A DNA stretch of 64,000 nucleotides from Chaetoderma sp. LZ-2023a (Eukaryota > Mollusca > Caudofoveata > Chaetodermatida > Chaetodermatidae). The notes beneath the pieces were generated by a model. That model saw only the letters and a program-made list of their open reading frames with translations, was not told the DNA's origin and did no database searches. Position numbers and translations under genes: made by a program. Location: assembly GCA_034401795.1 (NCBI GenBank), contig CM067367.1, positions 84,023,314 through 84,087,313 of the forward strand, read 5' to 3'. Below are positions 39,380 through 51,200 of the stretch, piece after piece (the first letter of the stretch is position 1; each line of letters opens with the position of its first letter).

Positions 39380-39490
39380 CAGAAAGTCAAACCGTTGTTT
39401 ATCGGCTCATACCGGCCACCAATCAGTTACACTGACTACGCAGATATGGCATGTATAAACATCGAGGCAAACAAGTCATCATTTCTTCTG

Positions 39491-39926
39491 CAGGGTTCGT
39501 ACTGGTCATGGAAATCCTGGAAAGTCATGTAATTTGAAAATTTAACTTCAAGGCCTGGAAAGTCATGGAAAATCAGCATTTTTTAGCATAGGTCATGGAA
39601 AAGTCATGGAAAATGGTGATCATGGAAAATCAGCATTTTTTAGCATAGGTCATGGAAAGGTCGTGGAAAATGGTGATCATGAAAAATATAAAGAAATGTG
39701 TTGGCATAAATTACTCAAACAGCTTATCAAAACAAGGATTTGGCTTGGTTTTTGCAATACGCAATATTCAGATATTTGCCATGTTTGCAGAATAACCTGG
39801 ATCATAATTTATGTAGTTGCGTCATAAACACAAATCTAGATGTTAATTCGTGGAAGTCATGGAACTTTTTTATTTTGGTCATGAAAAGTCATGGAATTTC
39901 AAACATAGAAAGGTGTACGAACCCTG
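39491..39926. mobile_element. TIR element (CAGGGTTCGTAC family) inserted in the LINE endonuclease
   Basis: Starts CAGGGTTCGTACTGGTCATG and ends GTGTACGAACCCTG: inverted ends of about 12 bp. Inside are repeated GTCATGGAAA and CATGGAAAATGGTGATCATG blocks. The flanks carry CTTCTG on both sides (39485-39490 and 39927-39932), a 6-bp target duplication. Removing one copy joins the LINE sequence across the site. No transposase encoded. Confidence 0.85.
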
Positions 39927-40015
39927 CTTCTGGATTGCAGGTGACTTTAACCTGCCAGACATCGCTTGATCAACACATACTGTCATCGGACACCAATACA
40001 GAATGGCCATCAACC

Positions 40016-40285
40016 TAGGGCTGTACGGTTTGGATTACATCTATATCGGTTTCGATATGACTTTTCATATCGGTTTTAACCGATTATCGGTTTTATGGGT
40101 GCGTTCTATCAAGAAAAAGTTGAAATCCATTCTCTAAAACGCTTAAAAAGCGATCGTCGGTTATCGAGCCAGTCATTGCAGTGGTAAATTTTCAAAAATA
40201 GTCTTCTTCTCATGGTCTGCAACTTAACATTTTTCAAGACCATTGCAGAAGCCATTTTTGGCTGATATAAGTGTTAAAGGGTTAA
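40016..40285. mobile_element. Composite insertion: ATCGATT-type element plus half of an Hp-A hairpin
   Basis: Begins CTAGGGCTGTACGGTTTGG with ATCGGTTT motifs (compare 29539), then from 40158 the right arm of Hp-A (ATCGAGCCAGTCATTGCAGT to TGTTAAAGGGTTAA). It splits LINE sequence that resumes near 40330. Confidence 0.6.
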
Positions 40286-41837
40286 ACGATATAGCTAGTT
40301 CCCAGAAAAATATGTCTTCGGCATCAATCATTACTCATTGTGCTTTTCATGATTGTCACTGGTTAGTATCCTTTATCACTCGAAAAAGTTCTGGGCCTTC
40401 GTCAAGAGCAAGAGATGTGAAAATAATGGCGTGGCACCACTCATGTATACTAATGATATCATTTACATCGATGACCAAATGAAAGCTGAAATTCTTAACA
40501 GCCAGTTTGTTTCAGTCTTTAACAAGAACGAAGATGACAACATTCCTGATAAGGGGCCATGCCTGTATGCGTCAATGAGCCCTGTACAGATAACAGAGAA
40601 CAGTGTTTTTTGTGCTCCTGGTCAGACTGAACCTCAACAAAGCATGTGGCCGTGAATTCCCTGATAACATCTCACCATGGGTACTGAAACTCCTCTCATC
40701 AGAAATTGCACCTGCATTGACACATTTATTCCAAGCTTCACTAGAACAAGGCGTAGTTCCATCAGATTGGAAGTCAGCACATGTTGTTCCTCTTTTTAAA
40801 AAAATGGACCCGATCCAACGCTTCAAACTACCCTCCAGTGTCACTGTCACTGACGTCCATCTGTTCAAAACTACTATCTAAGCATATCATCCAATCAAGC
40901 ATCATGACACACTTCGATGAAAACACCATACTAACAAACTGCCAGCATGGATTTAGAAAAAAGACGATCGTGTAAGAGTCAGCTCATCAGAACAGTGCAT
41001 GACTTAGCTAAAGATCTTGATCCTGGACAACAGATTGACGCCATCCTGCTCAATTTTAGCAAGGCTTTTGACAAGGTCGCACACAAGAGCTTATTATACA
41101 AACTCGAATATTACAGAGTAACAGGCAGTATCAATAAATGATTAAAAGATTTCCTAGAAAACCACCAACAGAAAGTTGTTCTCACTGCAAATCTTCCAAC
41201 AAAGCCTCTGCTGCATCAGGAGTCCCTCAAGGATCAGTCCTCGGTCTACTGCTTTTCTTAGCCTTCATTAACGACTTCCCAGAAAGCATCACAGCATCTA
41301 CAGCAATGCTCTGTGCAGAATGATGGATTGCGATAAAAAATAGCAGAGCACTACAAGATGACCTAACCAGCCTGACGAAGTGGGAAGCTGATTCATTGAT
41401 GGAATTCCACCCTGGGATATGTCAAGTGCTGTATGTAACTAACCAGGTGAAGCCATTCGCGTTCACCTACTCAAATTCATGACTAGCCACTAGAGAGTAC
41501 CAATAGTGTCAAATACCTTGGATTGGCCATTGACAAGAAACTCTATGGAATGAACATATTAATTCGACTGTGAAGAAAGCTGATTGCACAAGATCGTTCC
41601 TCAAACGTAACATCCGTTCCTATCCAATGAAAGTCAAGACACCGCTACACCACATTGGTAAGACGGAGACCCATGCTTGAATATGCATCAGTAATATGTG
41701 ATCCGCGTTGCCAGACTAACATTGAAGAAGCTTCGGAAGCAGTTCAGAGGAAATCAGCCCACTTCATAAAGAATGACTACAGCCGCCACAGCAGCATCAC
41801 TGCAATGCTCCAGGAGCATTTACATATGCATAACTAA

Positions 41838-42523
41838 GAATAGACATAGCTTTTACGTGGCCTGCTTGATACTATTTAATCTTTTTACAATTTCTGAAGT
41901 AAATGTAGTTATAATGTCGTGATAATAATATCACAAATTTTGGACATTGTGAATGCACAGTAGGTTGCCCTAAATGTAACTGGGGGAATACACGCATACT
42001 GAAGGACCGTATCCTATAATGGAACGGGGCCCATGAAAAAACCACAAAAGCTACATAGATGTAAATATTATAAATCGGAACCGCAATCAAAATGGCTTGT
42101 GACTGGAAACGAAGCTTTCTCAGTCGCATGGTATATTTATTTAGCCTGGTTCTGCATTTTCTGTAGATTTTTCCTCATTACACATACATATATACTGCGT
42201 TCGCTATTAATAAAACATCTCTCTCACTAAAAGAAATAAGTTTGTTGGTGGGGGTGTGTGTTTGAGATGTTTAGTATAAAGTCAAATAATTCATGTCAGC
42301 ATGACCAAAAAATTTAAATGCTTGGATGAATTATTAGACTATACTAAGCACACGCACGCACTCACTCACTCACTCACCACAAAGCCGTTTCTTTTTGTAA
42401 TAACGTAACAGTTAGAGTAAAATTAAATCCTATATCTAAAAATTTAATTAAATTGTTGGTTAAAGTACTGTGACAATCTATTATTTTACAAAGTTAAATA
42501 ATTAACAGTAAAGAATTTATATA
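41838..42523. other. Non-coding stretch
   Basis: No gene seen; a short (CACT)n tract at about 42350-42378. Confidence 0.45.
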
Positions 42524-42697
42524 CAGGGTTCGTACGCAGGTATGGAAGTCTGGAAAAAGTATGGAATATTAAGAAAACCTTTTCCAGGGCTTGAAAAAGT
42601 ATGGAAAATCAATATTTTGTGAAACCGCTATGGAAAAGGTATAGAAAATAAAAATATCGGCAATTGTAATTCTCCCGGCAGACATTTTCTCATAAAT

Positions 42698-42960
42698 CGT
42701 CATCAAACACGAATTCTCGCTAGTCTCACACAATCTCACCATTTGGTTCCTGGTGTAAGCTAAACTGCGTGTTTAACCATACACTTCGACTTCTGTACAT
42801 GTAAAACGTCATCAAACATGAATTCTCGCTAGTCTCACACAATCTCGCCATTTGGTTCCTGGTGTAAGCTAAACTGTGTGTTTAACCATACACTTCTACT
42901 TATGTACATGTAAAACGTCATCAAACATGAATTCTCGCCTGTCTCACAAAATCTCACCGT
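42698..42960. repeat. 109-bp tandem repeat, about 2.4 copies
   Basis: CGTCATCAAACAC/TGAATTC begins at 42698, 42807 and 42916. Units carry TTTGGTTCCTGGTGTAAGCT and ACTGTACATGTAAAA-type ends; the third copy is cut after CTCACCGTTATTG. Confidence 0.9.
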
Positions 42961-43434
42961 TATTGCGCGAGAGTTTATGGTCAGCAACATCAGATTGGTT
43001 CCCAGTGTGTGCTAAACTGCGCTGTTAATGGTAACCATACCGGGAACACACTTCAACTTGAGTAATACATATCTGAACTTGTCAATTGCAAGAAGCCATT
43101 GTTTTTACGAATTTGTAAACATTGAATCAGTTGCATTTAGATAGCCATCAAGAAAGTAACGTCCGTGCAATTATAATTATATAATGTTTGTATGGTAGAT
43201 TTAGTTAAACAAACGTCGCAATCATGGGAAAGTGCAAATATTCTTCTATATGGCAATGTAATAATAAGTATAAAGAGTGGGTATCACCAGATTTTGTAGG
43301 CTGGTTGGGTGACTGGTGTGGGTGAAAATAAAAATAATTATTGAACAATTAATAAATTTATTTTAAATGTCCAAAAAACAAACATTATTTTGTATAATCA
43401 TAAATAATATTTAAGTTAAAATTTTTTGGGGTTT

Positions 43435-43765
43435 TTTGACAAGATATAAAACTTAGTGTGTTGAATATTTTGAAATTCTTTTTACTGAAAGCCATTGCTG
43501 TCCAACGCAGCAACTGCATCCGGTCAAATTAATTTCAAAGTATTTAAGTTTTGTACAGTTGCCTTAAAAATGTGGGAATTAATTGTTGAAAGGGTTAATT
43601 AAATTTTCTTAAAGTTTGACATGATATAAAACTTATTCTATTGAATATTTTGAAATTAAGTTGACTGGAAGTTGTCGCCGTCTCAGGCAACATTGCAGCC
43701 GCTGCTACCAGTCAAATTAATTTCAAAATATTTAAGTTTTGTATTGTTGCCTTGAAAATTTTTCT
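43435..43765. repeat. Two tandem M2-type hairpins, 180 bp apart
   Basis: GACAAGATATAAAACTTA (43438) and GACATGATATAAAACTTA (43618) each start a segment holding a hairpin of TGAATATTTTGAAATT with GTCAAATTAATTTCAAA, ending TATTTAAGTTTTGTA. The stem sequence is the M2 core hairpin with altered loops. Confidence 0.8.
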
Positions 43766-43894
43766 ATTTTCCATTTATGATTTAGTATTAACTATTGGTA
43801 TGACAGGGCAATGTTACACAATGGGTATCAAAATTATAAAATTTGGTATGGAAAAAGTATTGAAATTTATTCTGCTCAAGGTGTATGAACCCTG

Positions 43895-44608
43895 TATGTC
43901 ATCCAACTGTAGATAGCAACACTGAACATACTCTGACTGCAATGTGTGCGCTCTAGAAGTGGAATAAGGAGTTCTTGATACTGATTGCTTGAGAAAGTCG
44001 AAGTCAGGTGAAATAGTGTAAGTAAACACCAAGATTTCTCGAACAGTGTTTAGCTTATCTTTTATGGCAAAAGTAACTGATATAAATATTTTAAGATTCT
44101 GTGATCGGACAGTGTTCCGGACAGTTTTCTTCAATTAAACGTTATTTGTAATTTTCAGTTGGTAGCAGTATTGAGCTATCTATGATGTTGGCGCAGAATA
44201 AGGAGGCATCATATTTCATGGTTAACCAACCAACACTGAGCATCAGCATTTCACAGAACATAACATTAATCCTTTGTCTTTTTGCATGGTAATTGCAATA
44301 TATACTGTAATGGCTGCTTGCATCAGACAGGTTGTGATTTAGATATTTTAAAAGGGCTAATGATTTCAGAAGGGTAGGTCGATCTCTGTGCCAAAGTTAT
44401 CTATGTCATGGTAGCTTTTAGCATTCTGTTAATGTACATTGTCTTGTGATATGTGTAAAGAGTCCGTCGCTCCATAGGCTATGCCTTTGAAGGACTATCT
44501 GTAGTGTATTCATGTGTATAAAACAAATTATGAAATCAAATAAATTTGAATTTGAATGAAAGACCCGGGTTGCCTACCACTGCAGACTGTCTGTAGAGCG
44601 TATAATTT
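43895..44608. other. Upstream region of the PSME3IP1-like gene, far part
   Basis: No frame, no RNA gene. The frame at 43814-44134 (-) is an antisense chance frame. Confidence 0.4.
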
Positions 44609-44742
44609 CAGCTTACCAGTAGAGTTTTCTGGAAATTGATAGTAAGAGAGTTCAGGGATCGACTGAGCCCAACACGGGCATGGTGTAGGCAGAGCTTAGA
44701 TAGAGGTGGGCGGGGAATGGCTAAAACTGGAAAGGTCCATTG
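44609..44742 (-). mobile_element. M2 element, end fragment
   Basis: CAGCTTACCAGTAGAGTTTT, ATCGACTGAGCCCAACACGG, then GGCTAAAACTGGAAAGGTCC forms one intact end with its TIR; the rest is missing. It lies about 330 bp before the start codon of the gene. Confidence 0.75.
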
Positions 44743-45074
44743 AAATGTTTACATATATTTAGTACAGTTATTTCATGTTAATGAATAATAAAAAATCTGC
44801 CATTAACAGATCTGATCACATTGGTTTAACCCCTTCTTGAAGATTTTGTTTCTTCATCACTATTTCTTTCTGTATGAATAATCTTCCACTTGATTATCTG
44901 GTAAGTAAAATAATAATGAGTACATTAGAAAGAAAGCTTTCACAAAATGTTTTCTTTTGTGTTTTTATCTCAAAGCAGATATTCTTTTGATAACTGTTTG
45001 TGACCTCAAATTTCAGATAAAATTATTCAAAGATCCAGGAGATCTAGGTCGAGATTCTAAGCTGACGGTCTAAC

Positions 45075-45207
45075 ATGATGAATCCATCAGCAGCAGGTGC
45101 TGACAGCATCAAACTAAAGAAATTTGTCACAGAGACTGAGGTAGCAGATCAGAAGCAGAAACGGCAAGAGGAGTGGGAGAAGAAACGGACACCTGATCAA
45201 CCGTTAG
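45075..45207 (+). CDS. PSME3IP1: PSME3IP1-like coding exon 1
   Basis: Encodes residues 1-44 with the conserved basic helix QKRQEEWEKKR. Donor TTAG|GTAACA; ends in phase 1. A weak acceptor (AAATTTCAG, ends about 45016) upstream may begin this exon if a 5' UTR exon exists. Confidence 0.9.
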
Positions 45208-48200
45208 GTAACAAGTGTTTAGTGAATTACAAGTCCTGTCCTACATGTACAATGTTTCTCAATGACCTTGACCGTTAGACTTCAGGACTGCTAGGGCAAC
45301 CCCACTCAAGTTTGTTGACGATTCCTGTAGATCATCAGTTTTTAATTTTCTTGACAAATCTTGACCATTAAAGGGTTAAATAACTTGGGTAACATACAGT
45401 ACAGACCAGAAATAACTTTGTATGTTTCCAAAATAAAACATACTGTTGAATATTTTGGACTGAATTTGATTGGAAGCCATTACTTCCTAACATGCCTAAT
45501 GCAGCAATGGCTTCCAGTCAAATTCAGTCCAAAATATTCAACACAACATTTCTTACATCATGTTCAAAATGGACCTTTCCAGTTTTAGCTATGCCCTGCC
45601 CATCTCTAGCTAAGTTCAACAGAATATTTATTAAATAGCAAAGAAATACAATTCATACAACAATGCTTAGTCCGTCACCAATTATGCGTTCGCGACACTT
45701 ATCTACGTTATACATGACATCGTTCATTATGACACCATCCTATACATCACATAGTTGAGTATGATGTCATATGATGGATAGATAAACTGGAAAGTTCCAT
45801 TATACCATTTCCTGGTCTTGTTGTCTAAATAGCAGTGTTCATATATGTTTTCTATATATCATTCTCTGCATGAGATTACATTTTAGACACAAAACTCAGT
45901 TGTCAATCTGGAAGATCAAATACGAAAAAGAAAATCCAATTTAATAAATATTTTTTGAATATTTTGACAATAATTTAACTGGGACCTCTTGTTGTCTATG
46001 GCTTACCCATATGTGTGCCTTGAAATTCTCAGGTTCTATGACTTTCCAGGAATTTTCATGATCAGTACGAACCCTGTGGATCAGCAACCTTACTGTGTTT
46101 TCATTTTAACCCTTTTTTTCTTCTTTTTTTTTACAAACCTCGTAACTTATTTTTTCATATCTAGAAAAAAGATAATGCTGGAATTTTAAGACATTTTCAA
46201 CATTCTTTCCATCTAGTATATTAAAAGGGTTTGGGTGGCATCAGTTTGGGCACCCAAATTATGAAAAACCGAATGAAAAGCTCCTAGGGGAGCTGTATGG
46301 TATCTTCTGATACATTTTATTCACAAATGTGTGTGAAATATTACCTCAGAGGCTCCTCTTTTGCACATCTACACAGCTACGGGTGTCCAAACTAAAACCC
46401 TGGATCAGGCCCTGTCCATAACTCTTTGTTCTCTCAAGCTTTGTCAACCCTTTAATGGTCAAGCCGCTTGAAAGAGTTTTGTAATGGTCATTAGAAAAGT
46501 TCATTTGCTGGCCAAGAGAAGACTATTTTTTAAAATGTCCCATTGGAATGGCTGGGCCTGCCCGTTAATGAGCCAGTCCGTTAATGAGCCAGTCCGTTAA
46601 TGCGCCAGTCCGTTAATGAGCCAGCCCGTTAATGAGCCAGTCCGTTAATGAGCCAGTCCGTTAATGAGCCAGCCCGTTAATGAGCCAGTCATTCCAATGG
46701 TAAATTTTCCAGAAATAGTCTTCTTGGCCTGCAAATGACTACTCACTGAGAAAACGTTTCAGACTCTTTTTTTTAATCAATCCTGACAATTAACAGGATG
46801 AAAGGATTATTACGGGAAATAACTTACAATTCTGAATTGTACATTATTTTTGTATTTTTTGCCCATCTCCGATCTTGTGTTTTGGGTGGGAGTTTTCATA
46901 AAATAAAATATAAAATTGGCCTGGCCTTACCTCGGGTTATCTCTGGAGACCACAGCCATCTCCTGGCCTGCCACACCAACACCTGAATGTCTGCTGCATT
47001 GGTTCCCTGTTCCAGTTTACATGTTCGTCTCCCTGATTTGTCTACCCTTGGAGTTGATGTTCCTCCCAGGTGTTAATAGCTAGAAAAATCCTGAAAGTAC
47101 ACTGGTACAACCTTAGTATCTTGAATTGATCAGAATAATATGCTTTAAAATGTTACTGCGGCAACAACCTTAGTGAAAGGTTTAGTGGTTATATGTTTGG
47201 TTTTCTAGTGTTAGGTCAATACATGTAAGATGTATCATGTACATAGGTATATTTTCTATCTATACCTATGTTTGTCTGTCTGTCTGTTTAACTATCTATT
47301 TATCATTGTTTCTTCCTAACAGAATGTCCTGAAGAGGAATTTGATGGGAGAACTCTGTATGATCGCCTGGAAGATCAGAAGCGACAGAAGACTGAAGAGA
47401 CTGAGGAGAAATTTAAACTAGGTGTGTTTCTCTAGTCATGGCTTTTACACAGGTTTGGAAGACTGAAAAGTAATAAATTATGTCACATGTAGGCTAACTT
47501 CACAATGAACATGTGTATTGAATAATGTACAATGTATCTACATTCATCATGAACATTGAATAGTCTGTCATGTGTAAAAATTGTATTTCTTTACTGTTTA
47601 ACTCTTTAATGGTCAAATTTGATCACAAAAATGTATTTATCTACCTATTGAATGTCCATTTACAGGTCAAGAGAATACAATTTTTGAAAATGTATCACTG
47701 GAATGACTGGCTTGGTTAGCGAGCCAGTCATTCCAGTGGTAAATTTTCAAAAATTATATCTTGGCCTGTAAATGGACATTCCACAAGACCACAACAGAGG
47801 CCGGTTTTGGCCAGTATGACCATTAAAGGGTTAATAAACAATGAATATTTTGAAACTAATATGACTGGGTGCTTGCTGTTGTGGCCATAGGCAGCAACAG
47901 CGCCTTGTCAAAGTAGTTTCAAAATATTGAATAGGTTAGCTGTTACCTTGAAATCAGGGTGCAGGAAATTCCAGATTCAAAGTACATTGTATATTTAAAT
48001 CAATCCCAACATGCGCAAAGCATGAGCAGGGCTTAGCTAGAACTGGGCAAGACATAGCTAGAAATAAATCCATGTATCAGCAACAGGTTCTTTTTAAATA
48101 GTTGTCAAAATATTCAATCAGTTACCCACGGTACATAAATTTGTTTTGAAATTATGGTTTTAGGATCTGAGTGTTAAAAACATTTCAAACATTGAACACT

Positions 48201-51200
48201 GAGTTAAACATGTATACATGATAGGTTTGGAAAAAATTATGGAAAATTAAAATCTTTCCTGGTTGTTATTAATCTCGAGATAACCTTCAAAATCTCACAG
48301 GTCTCAGCTATTCATATTTACCTTCTCAAATCTTTCATTCAATTTTTTATTGGAGATAAAATCTTAATGGGTCTGAAAATTGCATGATGAGTCTGGGACA
48401 TAGGCACTGGCATCTTGGACACGATTAAAACTTGATCAGCGTCAGGTGTTAAAATAGACTCTTTTAGATATAGTTTTAAAAATAGCTTTAACTTCCTTGG
48501 GAAGACTAGAGACAGCGCAACCGGTAGGAGTAAGAAGAAGTTTGAAGTTGAAGATACGGTCGATGGAGTATGCAACTGCGAGCACCTCTGCAGTCCTGTA
48601 CCATAGAAGTTCTGCCCCATGATCCTGAATGCAAGGAAAGCACATTCTTCCGTAAGGAACGAGAGTCTTACTGGATCCCCCAATTACATATGATGGATCC
48701 TATCGCCATAAACCACACTGATTGGTAAACCCCTAAGCTTTATTGCAAGTCAAAAACTGAGTCTGGGAATGTGTCTGGAATTTCCTCCTGCAGAAGGGGT
48801 ATTAAGCCTGTGTTGTTAGGCAGTTATCTTGCTATTTGGTAACAAGTAGTAGACTCACGATTGATCACTTTAACCATAATATGATTACGTGATTAAATAA
48901 AAGAATCACGATTATTTTTTACATCGGGAATTGATATGATTAAAAATTATATAATCGAATAATCGAGAATAATTTCTATTGCTTAAAATATTTCAAATCC
49001 TACCTTTTAATTATTTTTTAATGTGATCGGTTGCAAAAATTGACATTTTGCTCCGTGAATATATATGTCCATTTGCAGGCCAAGGGAAGAGTATTTTTGA
49101 AAATGTAGCACTAGAATGACTGGCTCGAGAATCGATACCTTTACGAAAATACTGTTCTCTTGGCCTGCATATCTACTTTTCTAAACACCATTACAGTTTT
49201 TGTTATTGAATGGCTTTTGGTGTTATGACTGGGTAATCTGTACCCAAGCTGATTAATCGAGTAATCGTGATTATTCTTAAATAATCTATCATGATCACTC
49301 AAAGCAATAACCGCACAAGCCTAATAATATGACACATTTTTATCCCCCTCCCCCCTTAAGTTGTCGACTGGTGACATAAGAATTAGTCTCGATCCCTCTG
49401 TGCATCTCTCTGATTGGTTACTGGTGCATAACTTTAGAAAGCCTGCATTGATACACTTTAAATTTTACAAGTATATACTGTAGGACACAAAACCCGCTTG
49501 GGATTGCAGTTCAATCAAATCTGTCCATATTTGCTAGAAATTTCAGCTCAGTAACATGTACTTCAATGGAGGGATCCAATCTGTCACTCAAGTATCATAA
49601 TCAATTTACGTCATTAGTTAGCTGATGTCATAATCAAATGTTGATATAACTCTGTCATGAACATCACGAAAGTATATGAATTGTACCTTTTTAATGAATT
49701 ACATTTACTAAACATTCATTTGAATATTTTGAAAGTAATTTGATTAGGAACAGTCGAATTGGTTTCAAAGTATTCAACAGCTTACCTAATGACCTTAAAA
49801 TTTGGGTTCTGAAAATTCAGGTTTTAAAGTTTCAAATCAATTCCAACACATGTAAAAAGTGGGTGGAGCTTAGCTAGAAATGGGCGGGGCATAGATAGAC
49901 ATGATGTCCTCTATTTGTACAAATGTTCTGGATTGGACCTGGGCCTATATGATGTAAGAAATGTTCTTGGCTGGAAGCTGCTGTTCACAAATGGAGGACT
50001 ACAGTTTTACTTAAGCCGATCAATTCTTGAATCCATTTCCTCACTCAATCATGACGTCATAATCAACTATGTGACGTGTTTGCTGACGTCATAATCATGA
50101 TGTTATGAATGATTCGATTAAGCCTGTCTTTAAGGCTTAATAGTCTGACACATACGAATTGTATGGTTTTGCTATTTAAGAAACATGCGGTTGAATATTT
50201 TGATACTAATTAGACTGGCTGCAGAAGCAACGCATCAAGCTTTTAGAAAAGTTAAATGCATAGTCAATGTCCATTTGCAGATGAAGATAAGACCAATTTT
50301 GAAAATTTTCGACTTGACTGACTAGCTAGACCAACTATTCCGGTAGTACAGTTGCGAAAATAGTCTTCTTTTGTCTTGCAAATGGAGCTTTGTCAAGATA
50401 ATATTTTGCCGGCTTATCAAGTAAAGATTCTTATGTTCCATAGTGTAGATGTTTATAACTGTGCTGTTGCTTAGCAAAATAGCCAGTCATTCAAGTGGTA
50501 AATTTTCAAAAATAGTCTTCTTGGCTTGCAAGTGGACATTCAATAAGATAATTTAGACTTTTTTACGTAATTTTGCCATTAAATGTTTTAATTTATTTAA
50601 CAGGTAATCAGGTTCGTGGACTAGACGAGGACGAGACTAAATTCCTGGACCTGGTATCTCAGAGGAAAATCGAGATTAACAAAGAGAGAAGAAATGAAGA
50701 ACAGGATATTTTACAGCAAATTAAAGTATCCTTTTCCTTAGTGACTTAAACGCTCACCGATGAATTCCCATATCTCATTTTCAATGCTACCATACAGGAA
50801 AACTGTTGATTATTTTGAAATTAATTTGACTGGAAGCCGTTGTTGCCTTAGGCGAAATAATCCAATTGAGTTAATAAATTAGTTTTGAGTTATTTAAAAT
50901 ATCTAATTATGAATTCGGAGCTAGGTAAGAATATATTTTGACTTATTTCTCATCTGTTTTACAATTTCCCGTAACCCCTCTTGTGTCAACAGCGCCTCAA
51001 TGCACTCTGTAAGTCTTGCTTTGCAATACAATGTCCCCTACTTTTTGATAGAAATTTTTAGAGATTGTCAGTCAAAAATTTCATTAAAAATTGTCAAAAG
51101 CATCTGAAACTCTAACTTGATCTGTAACTTCTCATACCATAGCAATAAACCAAGTCTCAGTTATATATGGTGAAGGAGAAGGAAAGTCTTGAAAGCTGAT

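Larger units (their letters stand above)
39380..41837 (+). mobile_element. Jockey-like LINE with endonuclease and RT, broken and interrupted twice
   Basis: Endonuclease part: KPLFIGSYRPP (39400), then, after a 436-bp insertion, FWIAGDFNLPDI (39927-39965, the hallmark GDFN motif) and HQYRMAINL. After a second insertion (40016-40285): FWAFVKSKRCENNGVAPL (40385), MKAEILNSQFVSVF, PDNISPWVLKLLSSEIAPAL (40655), DWKSAHVVPLFKK, NCQHGFRKK, LNFSKAFDKVAHKSLLYKLE (41050), SGVPQGSVLG (41210), and RRPMLEYASVICDPRCQTNI (41665). This is the expected order of a jockey-type ORF2. There are at least six frameshifts or stops, and the catalytic Asp-Asp box is unreadable. Confidence 0.88.
42524..43894. mobile_element. 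1.37-kb TIR element of the CAGGGTTCGTAC family
   Basis: Left end CAGGGTTCGTACGCAGGTAT, right end GTGTATGAACCCTG, with GTATGGAAAAAGTAT-type blocks just inside both ends, as in the 436-bp relative at 39491. It is non-coding. The interior holds a 109-bp triplication (42698-42960) and a 180-bp duplicated hairpin (43435-43765). The flanks are TATA and TATG, so the target duplication is unclear. Confidence 0.75.
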
